Assembly (NCBI GenBank): GCA_033961575.1 | Contig: CM066728.1 | Coordinates: 99,648,852 to 99,712,851, forward strand | Direction: 5' to 3' | DNA: 64,000 nt | Source of the DNA: Aselliscus stoliczkanus | Taxonomy: Eukaryota; Chordata; Mammalia; Chiroptera; Hipposideridae | Translations under genes and position numbers: made by a program | Notes under the pieces: generated by a model | Told to the model about the DNA's origin: nothing | The model's database searches: none | What the model saw: only the letters and a program-made list of their open reading frames with translations | In this document: positions 11,266 through 23,298 of the stretch, piece after piece | Position numbering within the stretch: the stretch's first letter is position 1 | How the letters are laid out: each line of letters starts with the position of its first letter

Positions 11266-11324
11266 CCTCATAGAATTTTTTATATTAAATATTTACAAAA
11301 TATCATTTTTAAAGAATATAATCA

Positions 11325-11550
11325 GAGCATTTTTGACCATTGTTTATATGTAAGATTCTGTACTACTCACTATACAACTATTCGAACATCACAATCAACA
11401 TGTGCCAAAAATATAAGCCTCCCCAATTATAGATGTGGCAAAGAGGTTCAAAAAATTAAATAATTTGCCTAAGATTATATAAGTAGTCATTAACAAAGCC
11501 AACATTATCAGCTGCCAAGCTCTAAGCCTATACTTGAATTAGTATACAGT
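11325..11550 (-). repeat. MIR SINE, decayed
   Basis: Reverse-strand MIR order: 'CAATTATAGATGTGGCAAAG', 'AAATTAAATAATTTGCCTAA' and then 'AGCTCTAAGCCTATACTTGA'. These correspond to the MIR blocks for 'gaggaaactgaggc', 'acttgcccaaggtca' and 'gaacccaggtctg'. Confidence 0.5.
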
Positions 11551-11614
11551 ATATTTTTTTCAGAAGTATTTGCCTGAAGGTGATTCCCAGTTGATAAATT
11601 TTATACATATTGTT

Positions 11615-11765
11615 TACACTTAAGCATTTATATATATACATATTGTTCACACGTGTATGCATGTATAATGTGTGTATAAGAACATATACATATATGAGTA
11701 TATGTCTATATTTGTATATATAATATATGAACACATATATGTGTATTTTTGTATCATATATTAAT
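11615..11765. repeat. TA/CATA-rich low-complexity tract
   Basis: Degenerate ATAT/ACATAT/GTATAT repeats. The 110-codon minus-strand frame over it is an artefact of this composition (many I, Y and K/V codons). Confidence 0.8.
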
Positions 11766-13440
11766 GAGCTTATTTTTCTATATAAGCATAATGGATTCTT
11801 GAGACTTGGGATATGTTCAAAGGAAAACACTCTAGAAAATAAAAAATAATCGAAGGTCAATTTAAATATTTTGCTTGCATTTCCTGCAGCACCTTAGAGA
11901 AGAATCCATTTTTTAAAATGTAGCATTATATAAATCTCTCCTCTCAAAATTTGGACAAGTTAAATTACTCTTAACATCTTTCTAGCTAGACCAAGAAATT
12001 ATATACTTTACCACTTCAAACAATTAAAAAAAAATCAATTCAACTGATGTAGAAATGCTGTGATAAAATTCCATGCTGATGTTGGTATAAGAATCCCTAG
12101 GTTGAGAAGAATAGGAGGAAATATTTTTAACTTGACAGTTGGTATCCACTACAACCCACACCTCCTTAGAAGGGAAATAATAGAATTATTTCCATCAAAA
12201 AATAACATTAACTTACCTAACATTACTATTTCTTTCAGCATTGTCTGGGAGATCCGAAACAATACAAAATAAAAGGAATTAGTAAGATCTAATAGTCTAT
12301 TCATATATTAGATTTGGTTGATCTGGGTTATCATGAATAAACAAATGGGATATGTGTATCTGAAGTGCCCTTTGATTTGTGCTCAGAAAACAGACCAATC
12401 GCATAGGTATCTGCAAGTGTTAAACTAGATTCCACAGAGCAGAGCTGGGACATAAATCCAGTAGAACAAAGTGTCAACATCCATTATTGGGTGTCGTGTA
12501 ACACACAAGTACTGATGCCCCGCCATTTGATTTTACGCTTTGTGCACCAGCACCCCCAGCCAAGTATTAAGGGCACAATGTCCCCTTTCAAGCTACAACC
12601 AAAGAAATTGTGAGCCAATTGCTCTGACCCAGATGAAAATTGAAAATATGGGGAAAGTCTGTTTGGGAGACACAGATCTGGATGGAATGGAAGAAGGAAT
12701 AAAAATATCACTGCAGAAGGAAAAAGTAGAATCTTTATTCTGGGATTGGCGGAATGTATCTGTAATTGATGAATATTCTTAGGGACATTAGCAAGCTCCG
12801 TGTCTCAGCCAGGTATGATATCACTTGGGTTTTTCTAACGAACACTGTCCCATTGCCTTGAGAGTGAGTCATGAAAAGTTTGGAGACTTAGAGAGGCAAG
12901 GAAGATTTAAAAGCATCAATATGCACTTCATTTAAGAATGTAGAAATATGAATTCTAAATTTATTAACAGTCAAAGACATTAAGAATGGAACTTATTAAA
13001 ATGATTAATTATTGAGAGATATGTGTATGAGAAATATGTCAGACCATTAGAGATATTATCCGTACATTTTTAAGTTTTTTGATCAAAATCTGGACAACTT
13101 TGATGGACAAAATGATGGACAAAATGATGGGCAACTTTATTTGGTGTCCTCAGTAATGGGGATTAGAAAGTCTCCATTTTAAATGGGTGGTTATAAAACA
13201 AAAAGAAAACCTATCTATTTATTATATATACAGTTAAATTTAAAAAGACTCAAAGAGCTTCACAAACTAAAAAATTGCAGCACTCTAATAATATTTTCAG
13301 GTAGACCACACCCTAAAGAGAAGAATACAAATAAATGAATGTGTTGTCTTGTTTACATTTATAGTACCGTCAGTTATATATTCCTGATCTCCACGTATCT
13401 CCATTTTTGGTTACGGAATAAAGGATTATATTATTAATGC
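11766..13440. other. Unique DNA; no gene
   Basis: No named repeat except a weak MIR-like phrase near 12415-12470 (CAGAGCTGGGACATAAATCC). A 12-bp unit GATGGACAAAAT is repeated about 2.5 times near 13102-13130. Short open frames at 12060, 12484 and 12540 have no recognisable protein. Confidence 0.45.
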
Positions 13441-13895
13441 ATTTGTTTGCCAGGACTGCCATTACAGTGTACCACAAAGTGAGTGGCTTAAAAAACGAAT
13501 CCATTGTCTCACACCTCTAGACATTAGAAACATGAGATCAGGGTATTAGCAGGATTAGTTTCTTCTGAGGGCTGCAATGAAGAATCTGTTCTATGCTCTC
13601 CCCTCATTTCTGGCGGTTTGCTGGCAGTCTTCCGTAACTGTCGGTTTGCGGAAGCATAGTCTTTGCCTCCATCTTTACCTGGCATTCTCACTATGGATGT
13701 CTGTTTCCAGATTACTCCCTTTTTAAAGGACATCAGTCATATTGCATTATGGCCCACCCTAAGGATCTTATCATACTTGTATTACCACCAAAACTCTATC
13801 TCCAACTGTTGCCACTTTTTGAGATACAGGGTGTGAGGGTTTCAACATATGAATTTTTGGAGGCCGCAATTCAACCCATAACACCTATTATATTC
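13441..13895 (-). repeat. MLT1-type MaLR LTR, reverse orientation
   Basis: It reads GCATTTGTTTGCCAGGACTG, 'GTACCACAAAGTGAGTGGCT', 'TAGTTTCTTCTGAGGGCTGC', 'AAAGGACATCAGTCATATTG', 'TATGGCCCACCCTAAGGATC', 'GGTTTCAACATATGAATTTT', 'CAATTCAACCCATAACACC'. This is the reverse complement of the MLT1-like LTR consensus over nearly its whole length. The frames at 13524-13733 and 13749-13970 lie inside it and are not genes. Confidence 0.8.
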
Positions 13896-13967
13896 CTAAG
13901 ATGGCAACAAATGTCATGTTGTCTGGTTACAGGAATGGGGAGGAGCAACATAATAAGGGAGACAGAA

Positions 13968-13992
13968 TAAACACACAAACAAACAAACAAAA
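13968..13992. repeat. (AAAC)n microsatellite
   Basis: Short run of CAAA units directly after the MLT1 relic. Confidence 0.8.
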
Positions 13993-15716
13993 AACCTCTG
14001 CCAGGAAAGTATAATGTCAGGATGAAAAGGTGGGTGACTGTGTGTTCTCAAAGGATTTAAACATCATGGGATGTCATACCTTGGTTGATAATTGGCAAAG
14101 AAGCAATTTTTAGTTTATAAAATGAAATAAGAGTACACACCCAGGGAATTTACGGTTCTACCTATTGGGTTATTGATGAAGAAAAAATCACTTAGGCCTG
14201 GAACACATATTACAATTAACAATCAGTACGCCAAATAAGGTCCTCAAGGCTTCTCTCCTTCCCCTAGTTAGAAATGCAAGATCATTAGGAGGTGCGTAGG
14301 AGTATGAGAACAAAGAACTTTGTGGAATCTGACAAGTTAGTCAACGTACCCAGAGATCAACAGGAATCCATTTTAGAGACCTTAATTTCGAAGAAGATAT
14401 TTTTGGATGAGGAATAAACTCACTTCTTTATTTGATCATTAAAGGACTGAGCATCCTAGTCTGAAGCCCCGTTTCAGTGTCTCTGAAGAAACTACCCAAT
14501 TCCGTGTGAACAGATGATGGACTAAGCTGGCTACAAGGGCCATCCATGCACATCCAGGTAGGAATGGTGCTCAGCACACAGTATGCCTGCATTTATCTAC
14601 CCGTGAGAGATGGATCATTGATGGAATGATGGATGCACCAGATGCACATCCACAATAGAACTTTCAGCCCTGAAATTGTTTTCATACAAAGGAAACTAGT
14701 GCCTGTACAGAGCTATAATTATGCTAGACTTTTAAGATATATTGTATAATCGAGATATCTTTGCCCATCTTTAATCTTCTGCCGATTATATATTCAGTGT
14801 AAGTCAAACATTTTAAATGCCAAAATAAATTCTAAGGAGAAATGATCAGTTTCAGTCAGATTAAGAAAATATATAACTAATAAAAAGGCTACTTATTAAA
14901 GATTAACCACTGGTGCTTTGGGGAAAATGTTAAGATTTAAATTTCATTAATCCTGCCTTTCACCCCCAGTTAGGATAAGGAGCAATGAAAATTTTACAGG
15001 GTCGTCTTGAATTTGTTTGAAACAGTGATTTTCATGGAGGGTTCTCTGTGCTTAAATGGAGTAAATAGTCCCAGGAAAAACTCTTTTGGTTATGAATATT
15101 TTTCAGTTATATAACCATTTCTTGGGTATTCTATAGTTTTGGGGTTGTTTTTTGAAACAATATATTTGATATGATGATATTTCTTAAAAAGTATGGCTTC
15201 TGATAATATAAAACAGGTCACAATTTTGCCAAGCAAGGATCTTTTTCTTTCCCAGAAAAGCTGCTAGGGACCCTGGCATGTATGTATGTGACAGGCTTCC
15301 AGACAGCCTCCTGCTCCTTGCAGAGGAAGTGCCTTATCCATGCTGCATGTTGTCATGGTTGCTCTTGTGTGGTCCTCCTAGTCCTGCTTTGTGGTGATGC
15401 TGGTGGTGGTGGTTGATAGGAAGAATCTGGAAAACAAACCACAGTCCTCTCACCAATTCCCTGCGCAGTTCTCTAAACTTAGCTATTTCTAGACCTGAGT
15501 CTAGGTAAAAGTGTGGCTGCTCCGCCAGCCATCAAGTGCTAGATTCAGTTTCCCTTTCAGTGCTCCTGTCTTTCTTTCCAAGTGCTTAATATAGTTCTAG
15601 GCATTTATTTCCCTCATTGGAGTATGGCATAAAAGCATATGACATATTTTTACTAGGAAAATAAATAAACATTAAACTCATTTATACCGAAGTGTTACTT
15701 CACAATCAATTTTTCC
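13993..15716. other. Unique DNA; no gene
   Basis: Nothing recognised. A less AT-rich patch at about 15240-15560 includes a short GGT run (TGGTGGTGGTGG) but no exon or named repeat. Confidence 0.45.
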
Positions 15717-15770
15717 TAAAATCATTCTTTATTTTTATTGAAAAATAATTGACATGCGAGTATAGCATTG
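15717..15770 (-). repeat. L1 3'-UTR fragment
   Basis: 'TTTATTTTTATTGAAAAATA' followed by 'ATTGACATGCGAGTATAGCA' resembles the reverse complement of an old L1 3' end (tttttattgaaatataattgaca...). Very short, so the call is modest. Confidence 0.4.
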
Positions 15771-16980
15771 TCAATTATCAAAAATGAATAAACAAAATCT
15801 TACTTTGGAGATGTGAGAAAATTTGAAGAGTATTTATTTTTTTCCCTTAGGAATAATCAAGAAGCAGGGAGCAAAGTTGGTTACTAGGGTGCTATTAATT
15901 CCCAAATGCTAAAGCAAACATCTCTGTCTTTCCTTTTTTTCTTCCCTTCTGAATTACGTTTGGAATATCTTCTCACCATCTGCCCCAATAGTTCACATTT
16001 TCGGAATCCATCCCCCAATCTGTCTATCACAGAATCTCTAACTAGCCTCTCTGACATGACTCTTGTTCCTTCAAACCTAGTTGCTTTATTTCATCATTTT
16101 TGATTCTCTGAATGGTATGTGCAGCTCGGTAATATTTTCTCTACTTTAGAGATAACTGAAGTTTAGAAAGCTGATAAAATGTATACAGTCCAACTTATAA
16201 TTTTCAAGAAAGTATTAGAATTTAATTTTCTCTGTTCAAAGTTTTACGTTTTCCACAAAACATTCTCTTGTTAAAATAACTTTTACTCTTGTTTATGAAA
16301 TTTCTGATATGGAAGTATTTCACAGAAATATACATTAGATTCAGGTATAATAATTTCAATTGCACATCTGAACTATAACATAAGCTATTTTTGTTATATT
16401 ATGAAAATGTCAATTGGTATAAATAATATAAGGTACCAATAGCAATAGTTTTGTGTTAAATACAGAGTTTTTGCCACTTATTATGAAAGTCTTCCTTTAT
16501 CCATTTGAAAGAGTAGTTATGTGAAACTGGAATTTGCTAGATGTCATTTTAAATATATTTTTGGAAATAGAAAGCATTACAAGTTTTTTTTTTCTTTCTA
16601 ATTGAAGAATCACAGCACATTTCTTTCTAATCACAGCACATTGAAGCTGGGATAAGAGAAAACAAATATTTGTTTATTTGTTTTCATTTATTTCATCACT
16701 CAAAATGTCTCTCAATGTTATAAATAGGCAACAGCCCTCCTTTCATGAAGATCACAGTCTAGTGGATAATACTGTACTCATTTTTAGCCCTTGCTGTTAA
16801 TTGGATTCAATAAGTGCTCCCTCTTTGTCCTTATCTCAATATGTTAACTCTGCCTTACACCTTTAGAGGAAACTCGGAAAAAATGCCAGGAACCAGTTTT
16901 CAATTAAATCAATCAACCACTGACATTTTGTCAGCACTGATAATTCACTCTATCTCTCTAGTGCATTCTGACCTTGATCC
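15771..16980. other. Unique AT-rich DNA; no gene
   Basis: A weak MIR-like block may lie at about 16100-16200. The direct repeat TTTCTTTCTAATTGAAGAATCACAGCACATTTC... is a local duplication near 16590-16645 (see findings). No exon found. Confidence 0.4.
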
Positions 16981-17185
16981 AATCTCAACCTTGGCTGCAC
17001 ATCTAGGTAGTGTGAGAAACCAAGGAGAGGGGGAGGAATATTGACAGAAAGAGAGAAAGAGAGAGAGAAAAAACACACAAAAAAACACAACAATCTCTGG
17101 ATATGAATCTGAGTATCTGTATTTGTCAAAAAAAAAAAAAAAGGTCAGGGCTCTATGATTGACAGTTGAAAACCACTGGAAATGT
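16981..17185 (+). repeat. MER5A hAT-Charlie element, with simple-repeat expansion
   Basis: The left end 'TCTCAACCTTGGCTGCACAT' and the right end 'GACAGTTGAAAACCACTGG' are MER5A terminal phrases, and 'GAGTATCTGTATTTGTCAAA' is its internal right part. The middle has been replaced or expanded by a GAGAAAGA-rich tract and an A run. Confidence 0.7.
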
Positions 17186-19332
17186 GGACATGTGGCTGAA
17201 TAATGCTGATCAATTTAAGTGAATATTTTGTAATTAAATGACAACTAACACACTGGTCTGATCATCTACTTCCTGGTTATCCTTTATAGCTGTTAGTAAC
17301 ACCTTTTATCTACCTAATACAGATATCAGGAGAATTGAAAGTGTTCGTGACATTACAATTACAGCATTTCTTTAAAATTACAAAATATAACTTGGCTATC
17401 ATCATCAAGATGATGACTAAAAAGGAGAAAAGAAAAACAAATGAATGATTGGTCCAATAAGTGGTTCTGTAATAACAATGGATTGACTCTGCCTGTACAT
17501 AGTATCAGGCAACAGGAAATGAGAACAGAAAGCAGTCACTCTATGATCAAAGCGGTTTCAAGGGGACACTAATACAACCTTTCTGCAGATATTACACTAC
17601 TTCTGAAGAACAAATAACGTACAAATAATCCTATTCCAGAACCATATTGCCAAGTAAGTTTTGACCTTCATTTCAGCTCTAAAGAGAATAGCAAATTGGA
17701 TTACACAGCTGGGTATGTTTACAGTAGCTTCTGATTTTCACTACATAGAATGTACCTGTTTACCCAGACATTATTTTAATATCAGAGTATCTGTGAAAGG
17801 CTTAATACAAATCCTTTTAAGAACTCTACTGACAGAATTTCCCAGTAGAAAATTAGTTCAAAAATAACAAGTCAGCAGAGCATTAGGTAAATCACTCTGA
17901 CTGAATTGGGAAAATGAGAGAGACTGTGAAATATTCATAGGAGGATTTCCAAAAAATCTCCCCAAATTTTGCACAAATGTGGTAGGTTTTCATTTAATCA
18001 TTAAATCATTAAGGGAGCTACAAATCCTGATTCTGTCTTTTTAGACTGATGATACAGTGGACTAAAGTATTAAGTCATAATAATAATATGGCTCTTTCAT
18101 GACCACTAAGGGGAAAAATAAGGGATGAGTAGACCTATACATTAAATTACTGTTAAATATATGCTAATAAAGCCAAAGAAGTTGAAGTTACCTTTTGCAT
18201 TTTCATATTTCAGTGGACTTTAAATTTCTCTAGCATTGAAATTCTTCCACAAGGTTATCATGGCTCTCTACCTGCTTATTATGGTGGCTTATTACACTAC
18301 AAAGAATTGGATTTCCCCAAATTTTACATGACTGTCTTTCATAAGAAATAAGAAAAATAAATTTTAGTATTTGCAGTGTGATCAATATTTTCATTGCTCT
18401 GTGCTTTCAAATGCTGAAAAAAAATAATGCAATCATACATTTAATATAATAGGTTTAACAGATCCCTCCCCCATCCATCTGTAATTACATTATATAACAG
18501 AAGTCTGTATGATAAAGTTTAAAGACTCACAGAAAAGTGGATAATTTGTTTACACAGTTAGAAATAACTGGATTCTAAATACCAATATCAATTTAAGATA
18601 ATTTTTCACATATAGATTTCAATACAAATTATATGTTGTGTAGGAAAGTGCTTAATATTAAATCAAAAATAAAAGGAAAACAGTTAATTGAAACTGATGA
18701 AGAGAGAATTGAGAGACGACACAAAATGTGCAATACCGATGTGGTCTTAGTCACTTTTTATGCCTTTTCTTCCCTAATTGTATGAGTAAAGTAATAACAG
18801 CTCTGGCTTGGGGAACTCATTCTGAGTCAATTCTGAATTAAGGTGACTAAATTTTAGAAAGTGGCAAATTTGGAATTAGGTCCCAGGTTTTGTTCACTTT
18901 CTAAAGCTCTTTTTTCTATTATTCTTCTATTGCCTATTTAAATTTAAAAATTTTAAGTTTGGTTATATCAACACATAATGTTTATAACCACTGGCGTGAG
19001 TTTTATTTACCATAGATGATGGTTGCTCAGGAAAAGGATTTTTGACATATTTTACATAGAGGTTTTCTATTCTGGATTACTGAAATATATTTTTAGGAAT
19101 TCACTCAGACAACTCCTGGTGAAGGCGTGCACCCTCCCAATGGCTGCTGCCGAGCTTCTTGTTTAATAGCTGCCACAACTGTGTATACTGCATGGCTCTC
19201 GTGTTCAAACTCATTCCCAGATTCCCCAACTGTAATTCAATAATGTTTGTGACTTCACTCTTTCAGAAAATGTAATATTTTTTTAAATCATTATTGAGAA
19301 GGATCTCACTATGAAATCTGTAATTAATATTA
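17186..19332. other. Unique AT-rich DNA; no gene
   Basis: No recognised repeat or coding sequence. Several modest palindromes and AT tracts only. Confidence 0.45.
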
Positions 19333-19830
19333 CTGACATTGCATATTGTGGTACACAGAAGGATGGTCCCCAAAGATATGTGTGTGTTGATATCTCTAGA
19401 ACCTACAGATATGTAACCTTACAAGTCCACAGGGACTTTGCAGATGTGATTGAATACCTTGAGATGGGGAGATTGTCCTGGATTATTCAGCTGGGCCCAG
19501 TCTAATTACCTACACCCTTTGGCAAAGAACCTGTCTATACTCAGAAAGGGAGATGTGACAATGGAAGTAGGGTGAGAGGGATGCAACTTTGTTGGCTCTG
19601 ATGAAGGAAGAAGGTTCCACGCTGAGGAATGCAGGTAGAATGAGGCTGGAAAATTCAAGGAGGTAAATTCTCCTTTATAGTTTCCAGAAAGGAACATAGC
19701 CCTACCTAGATCTCTTTTTTAGGCCAGTGAGACACAAGTCAAACTTCTAATCTATAGAACTATAATACATACGTGTGCTTTTTGAGCTGCCACATTTGTG
19801 CTAATTCATTAGTGCAGCAATATTAAAAAT
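19333..19830 (+). repeat. MLT1-type MaLR LTR
   Basis: 'GGTCCCCAAAGATATGTGTG', 'GGGACTTTGCAGATGTGATT', 'CCTTGAGATGGGGAGATTGT', 'CCTGGATTATTCAGCTGGGC', 'CCAGTCTAATTACCTACACC' and 'TTTTGAGCTGCCACATTTGT' follow the MLT1 LTR consensus in order. The ORFs at 19311-19505 and 19506-19697 are inside it and are not genes. Confidence 0.8.
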
Positions 19831-22224
19831 TATACACATACCAAAGGCTTAACTGTTTAAAATTATTTTTATCTGCATTCCAATTCCTTATTACCTTTGA
19901 GGACCCAGATTCCCAGTGGGCCTTACACCAACACCCTCTCTATCTCCTTATATATAGTTCAGATCAAAGAAAATATGGAACCTAACCTATTTAAGAGCAA
20001 ACTCAATCTGAGGAAAACCTGATCTTTGTCATGCATTCAAGGTTATTTTGGAATGGAATTTCTCTTATTTTTACAAACATACAGAACTTGCTCTCATGAA
20101 ATCAGTATCTAATTTGAGGGGGGAAAAAAGGTTTCCTATAAACTGATTTTACTTACTAGCTGGACATTAATGCATAATTTTACATCCTTAAATATAATAA
20201 TGATTTCATAGTTTCCTAGTTTCCTAGAAATGGAGTTTCTCTCAAAATAATTTATTTTGATATGACAACTAACTGACACCCAAATGGTCATAGAACAGCA
20301 AACCTGAATTCTTCAGGGTATCTTACATGAAAACTTCTAAATAAATTATTCTGACCCATTTAGGGAATAACTTATTTCATTTGAAGATTCTTTCAGTTAC
20401 TCTAATGTAAAACAAAAAATTATATGTGGAATAAATATAATCCTGTATTTTACTTACAAGCATAGGTTTGTTATGAGTGTTTTCCTCTCAACACTATATT
20501 ATACAAGAAATAAAAGGTGAGGAATTTAGGGGAAATACATATACACATACATATGCACACATACATATACATATATATATATATATTCACAAACATATGG
20601 ATATGTGTAATAACATGTAATGTATAGACATTAGTTTTGTTTATTTCACTTTTACACTTTTTGATAATTCCAAGCAATTAATTTTGTGTTTTCTGTATCT
20701 CTTCACAATTTTGGTTTTATTAGTTTTAATATCAAAGAACTGTGTATTTCTGTTTGAATTATCAAACCAATGTGTACTATCTGACTATTTCTTTTAAAAA
20801 AAGAAGTCCTGTGCATTTGAATGTCAAAAACAACCAATAGTCAATGTCATTTGATATTTATTAATGCCTACTACAAAAACAATTATTTTATAATAAAAAT
20901 ATTTAGACATGTGAACTCATTTAAGAGAAATGAGATTCATTTTTCCTAAGAAACTAATTTTAATATCCTCATTTTAGTACTATCTTTTTTAGTAGTATCA
21001 TTTGTAGTATATTCATTTCACCAAATTATACAAATAACATAGAGATTTGTTATATGCAAATAAATGATTGAAATAACATGACAAAATCATAATGACCTCT
21101 AAAAATTATGACAGGCTAAAAAGAACACTCGTTAAAGAGATTGTACAAATTAATTTCATAAAAATATTCCAAACACAATTTGGCAGAAGAAAAATGTAGA
21201 GATACCAGGTACAAGTTATAATCTTCATTTAAATTTATATTCTTTAAAAGTCCCGTAAAGACATTTAAAATTTTAACTTTTGAACATAGTATTTTTCTAT
21301 TTTAGTTGTTAATTACTGGCCTTCAAATTAACACTGAAAAATCTGAAGACTTGCCAAGTAATATGCTGTGATAAATAAAAATACTGGGATTTTCTCTTGT
21401 GCTTTTCCATGTATATTAAACAGCCAAGAGAATGCAGATACATACAAAACTTGTATAATTCATATATTAAAAATGTAGAGACTTCAGGATGAATAAAATA
21501 AAAAATAGATTAAAAATCAAGGATAAGCCTGGAAACAGTGCCAGAGTTCTCTGAGACTGTAAATAACACACATAGGAATAAATTAAGATGCAACATTAGT
21601 AACTACATAAAGCTTTCTAAAGAAAAGACCATTATTGCCAATGAAAGTAAATATCAGGAGGTTAAGTTCTTACTTTTGGATAGAGAAAACTAACATGAAT
21701 TAAAAGGGGAAAAAATAAAGCAGAGACAGTATGGGGTTTACTAGATGGTCCCCCCTAGTGTTGATATTTTGGACTGGTCAAATTAGAACCCATCATAGAT
21801 TAAAGAAGACCATAAGCATGGTACCATGTTGTCAATTGAAGCAAAACCTACTACAGATTTGCAGACTGGCATTGAGTCCAAATGTAAGTATAAAGGAGAG
21901 AATAATTCCCTAACAGAACTCCTACCATCTCCAATTTTTCTTTTTCTTTTTCTTTAAATCCTTAGGGCATTTTCACAGTGCCTCTGCAAAAGAATTCTCC
22001 CAAACTTGCATAGCTAGATAAATGTCATTTAATTGCATAGAAGTCTAAAATATATTTGTACATATCCCCTCCATATATAGAATTATAATTTGCCAAACTC
22101 TCCTGTGACTGGAGATTTGAAATGGACATTTGATCAGCATTTAAATGGACTATTGGGAGCTAGTGATAAGTCCAGCTGTTCACCAACACCAGGGTTCCTC
22201 AATTAGAAAAGGAAGCAGTATTAT
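19831..22224. other. Unique AT-rich DNA; no gene
   Basis: Contains an ATACATATA-rich tract at about 20535-20590. No exon or named repeat recognised elsewhere. Confidence 0.45.
20535..20590. repeat. CATA/TA-rich microsatellite
   Basis: Runs of ACATATGCACACATACATAT ending in about seven TA units. Confidence 0.8.
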
Positions 22225-22465
22225 TTAGCAGTTCAAAGCTTGGTTACTCTCTAATGTCACACTGTCCAGATTCAAATCTCAACTCTACCATTCACTAAAT
22301 CCATGACCTCAGGCAAATATCTTTATTATCTAAACTTGAGATATACCAATATTGAAAATAAATAAAGGTATGATAATGATGCCCATCTGCCAAAATCATG
22401 GTGTGAATTAAATAAAATAGTCCCTGGCAGATGATAGATGATAGTAAATGTTAGCTGAGAGATTA
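22225..22465 (+). repeat. MIR SINE
   Basis: One of the best MIR copies in the window: 'CCAGATTCAAATCTCAACTC', 'TACCATTCACTAAATCCATG', 'ACCTCAGGCAAATATCTTTA', 'ATAATGATGCCCATCTGCCA', 'GGTGTGAATTAAATAAAATA', 'CCCTGGCAGATGATAG' and 'GTAAATGTTAGCTGAGAG' appear in consensus order. Confidence 0.75.
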
Positions 22466-23185
22466 AAAGAGAAACTAAACAAAACTGTAGTACCAGAGAA
22501 GGAAAAACAAACACCACTCCGCTCCCCAACCACATCCCATATATTGAGAGCAAAGTAAAGAAAAAAAGGATAGAAATTTCAGAAAAACAATGTTGTTGCT
22601 TGTTTTTTTTCTTAATAAGGACCTCCTAGGTTAAGTTTCCTAGAATTGCTTAAGAGGAATTCACACGCATACATTTTATTAAGTACAGGCTTCCATCAGA
22701 CAAGGACAGTTACCTGGAGTAACTGATATCAGCCAACACTTAGGCAGCTGAAGTTGGGCTCAATGGCCCAGGAAAGAATATCTAAGCAGGTCGCCTCCCA
22801 ACATTTTCAACTCTTATATCCATATGCTTCTCGCATTTAGTTCATCATACCCAGGAGTACAAACAGCTGCCAACCCTTGAATCTATGAGGCAATTGTGCA
22901 ATTGATTTATGCTCCAGAGTCTAACCTTATGAAATATATTTTATATAACCAAACCGAACTGGGAGTTTAAAATAAAGGAAAAATAAATAAATAAAAATTA
23001 CAGCAGGTCCTTGAATAACATTAAACTAAAAAATAATATATGTAAGAGAAAATTTCTTGTTTTCATTAAGTTTAAAAGCATTAAACTCAAATGAAATTAA
23101 TTTAAACAGTCTTGATATGAATTGCACATACTGGTAGTTTTTTAAAGTGTAATTTTTTAAATAGTTGGAACATTTTATTCTTTTT
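22466..23185. other. Unrecognised DNA
   Basis: No exon or named repeat. A somewhat more complex part at about 22620-22930 could be an old LTR, but I cannot support a family. Confidence 0.4.
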
Positions 23186-23298
23186 ATTATTTTTTTTAAT
23201 TTTTGGAGGGCAGTGTCACTGGCCCTCATGTGGGATCTAAACCAGGGCCGTTGGCGTCCCAACCCAGCTCTTAACCACTACGCCACTTGGCCGGCCCC
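23186..23298 (-). repeat. Short-form bat SINE
   Basis: Minus-strand copy with A-rich tail, 'GAGGGCCAGTGACACTGCCC', a GGTTTAGATCCC B box and the GGGGCCGGCCAAGTGGCGTA head. A 15-bp target-site duplication (CATTTTATTCTTTTT) lies at 23171-23185 and 23299-23313. The small frames at 23026-23262 and 23165-23380 run through this SINE and are not genes. Confidence 0.9.

Noticed and set aside
11528..11860. 110-codon minus-strand frame rich in Tyr/Ile
   Set aside because: It is the translation of a TA/CATA-rich low-complexity tract.
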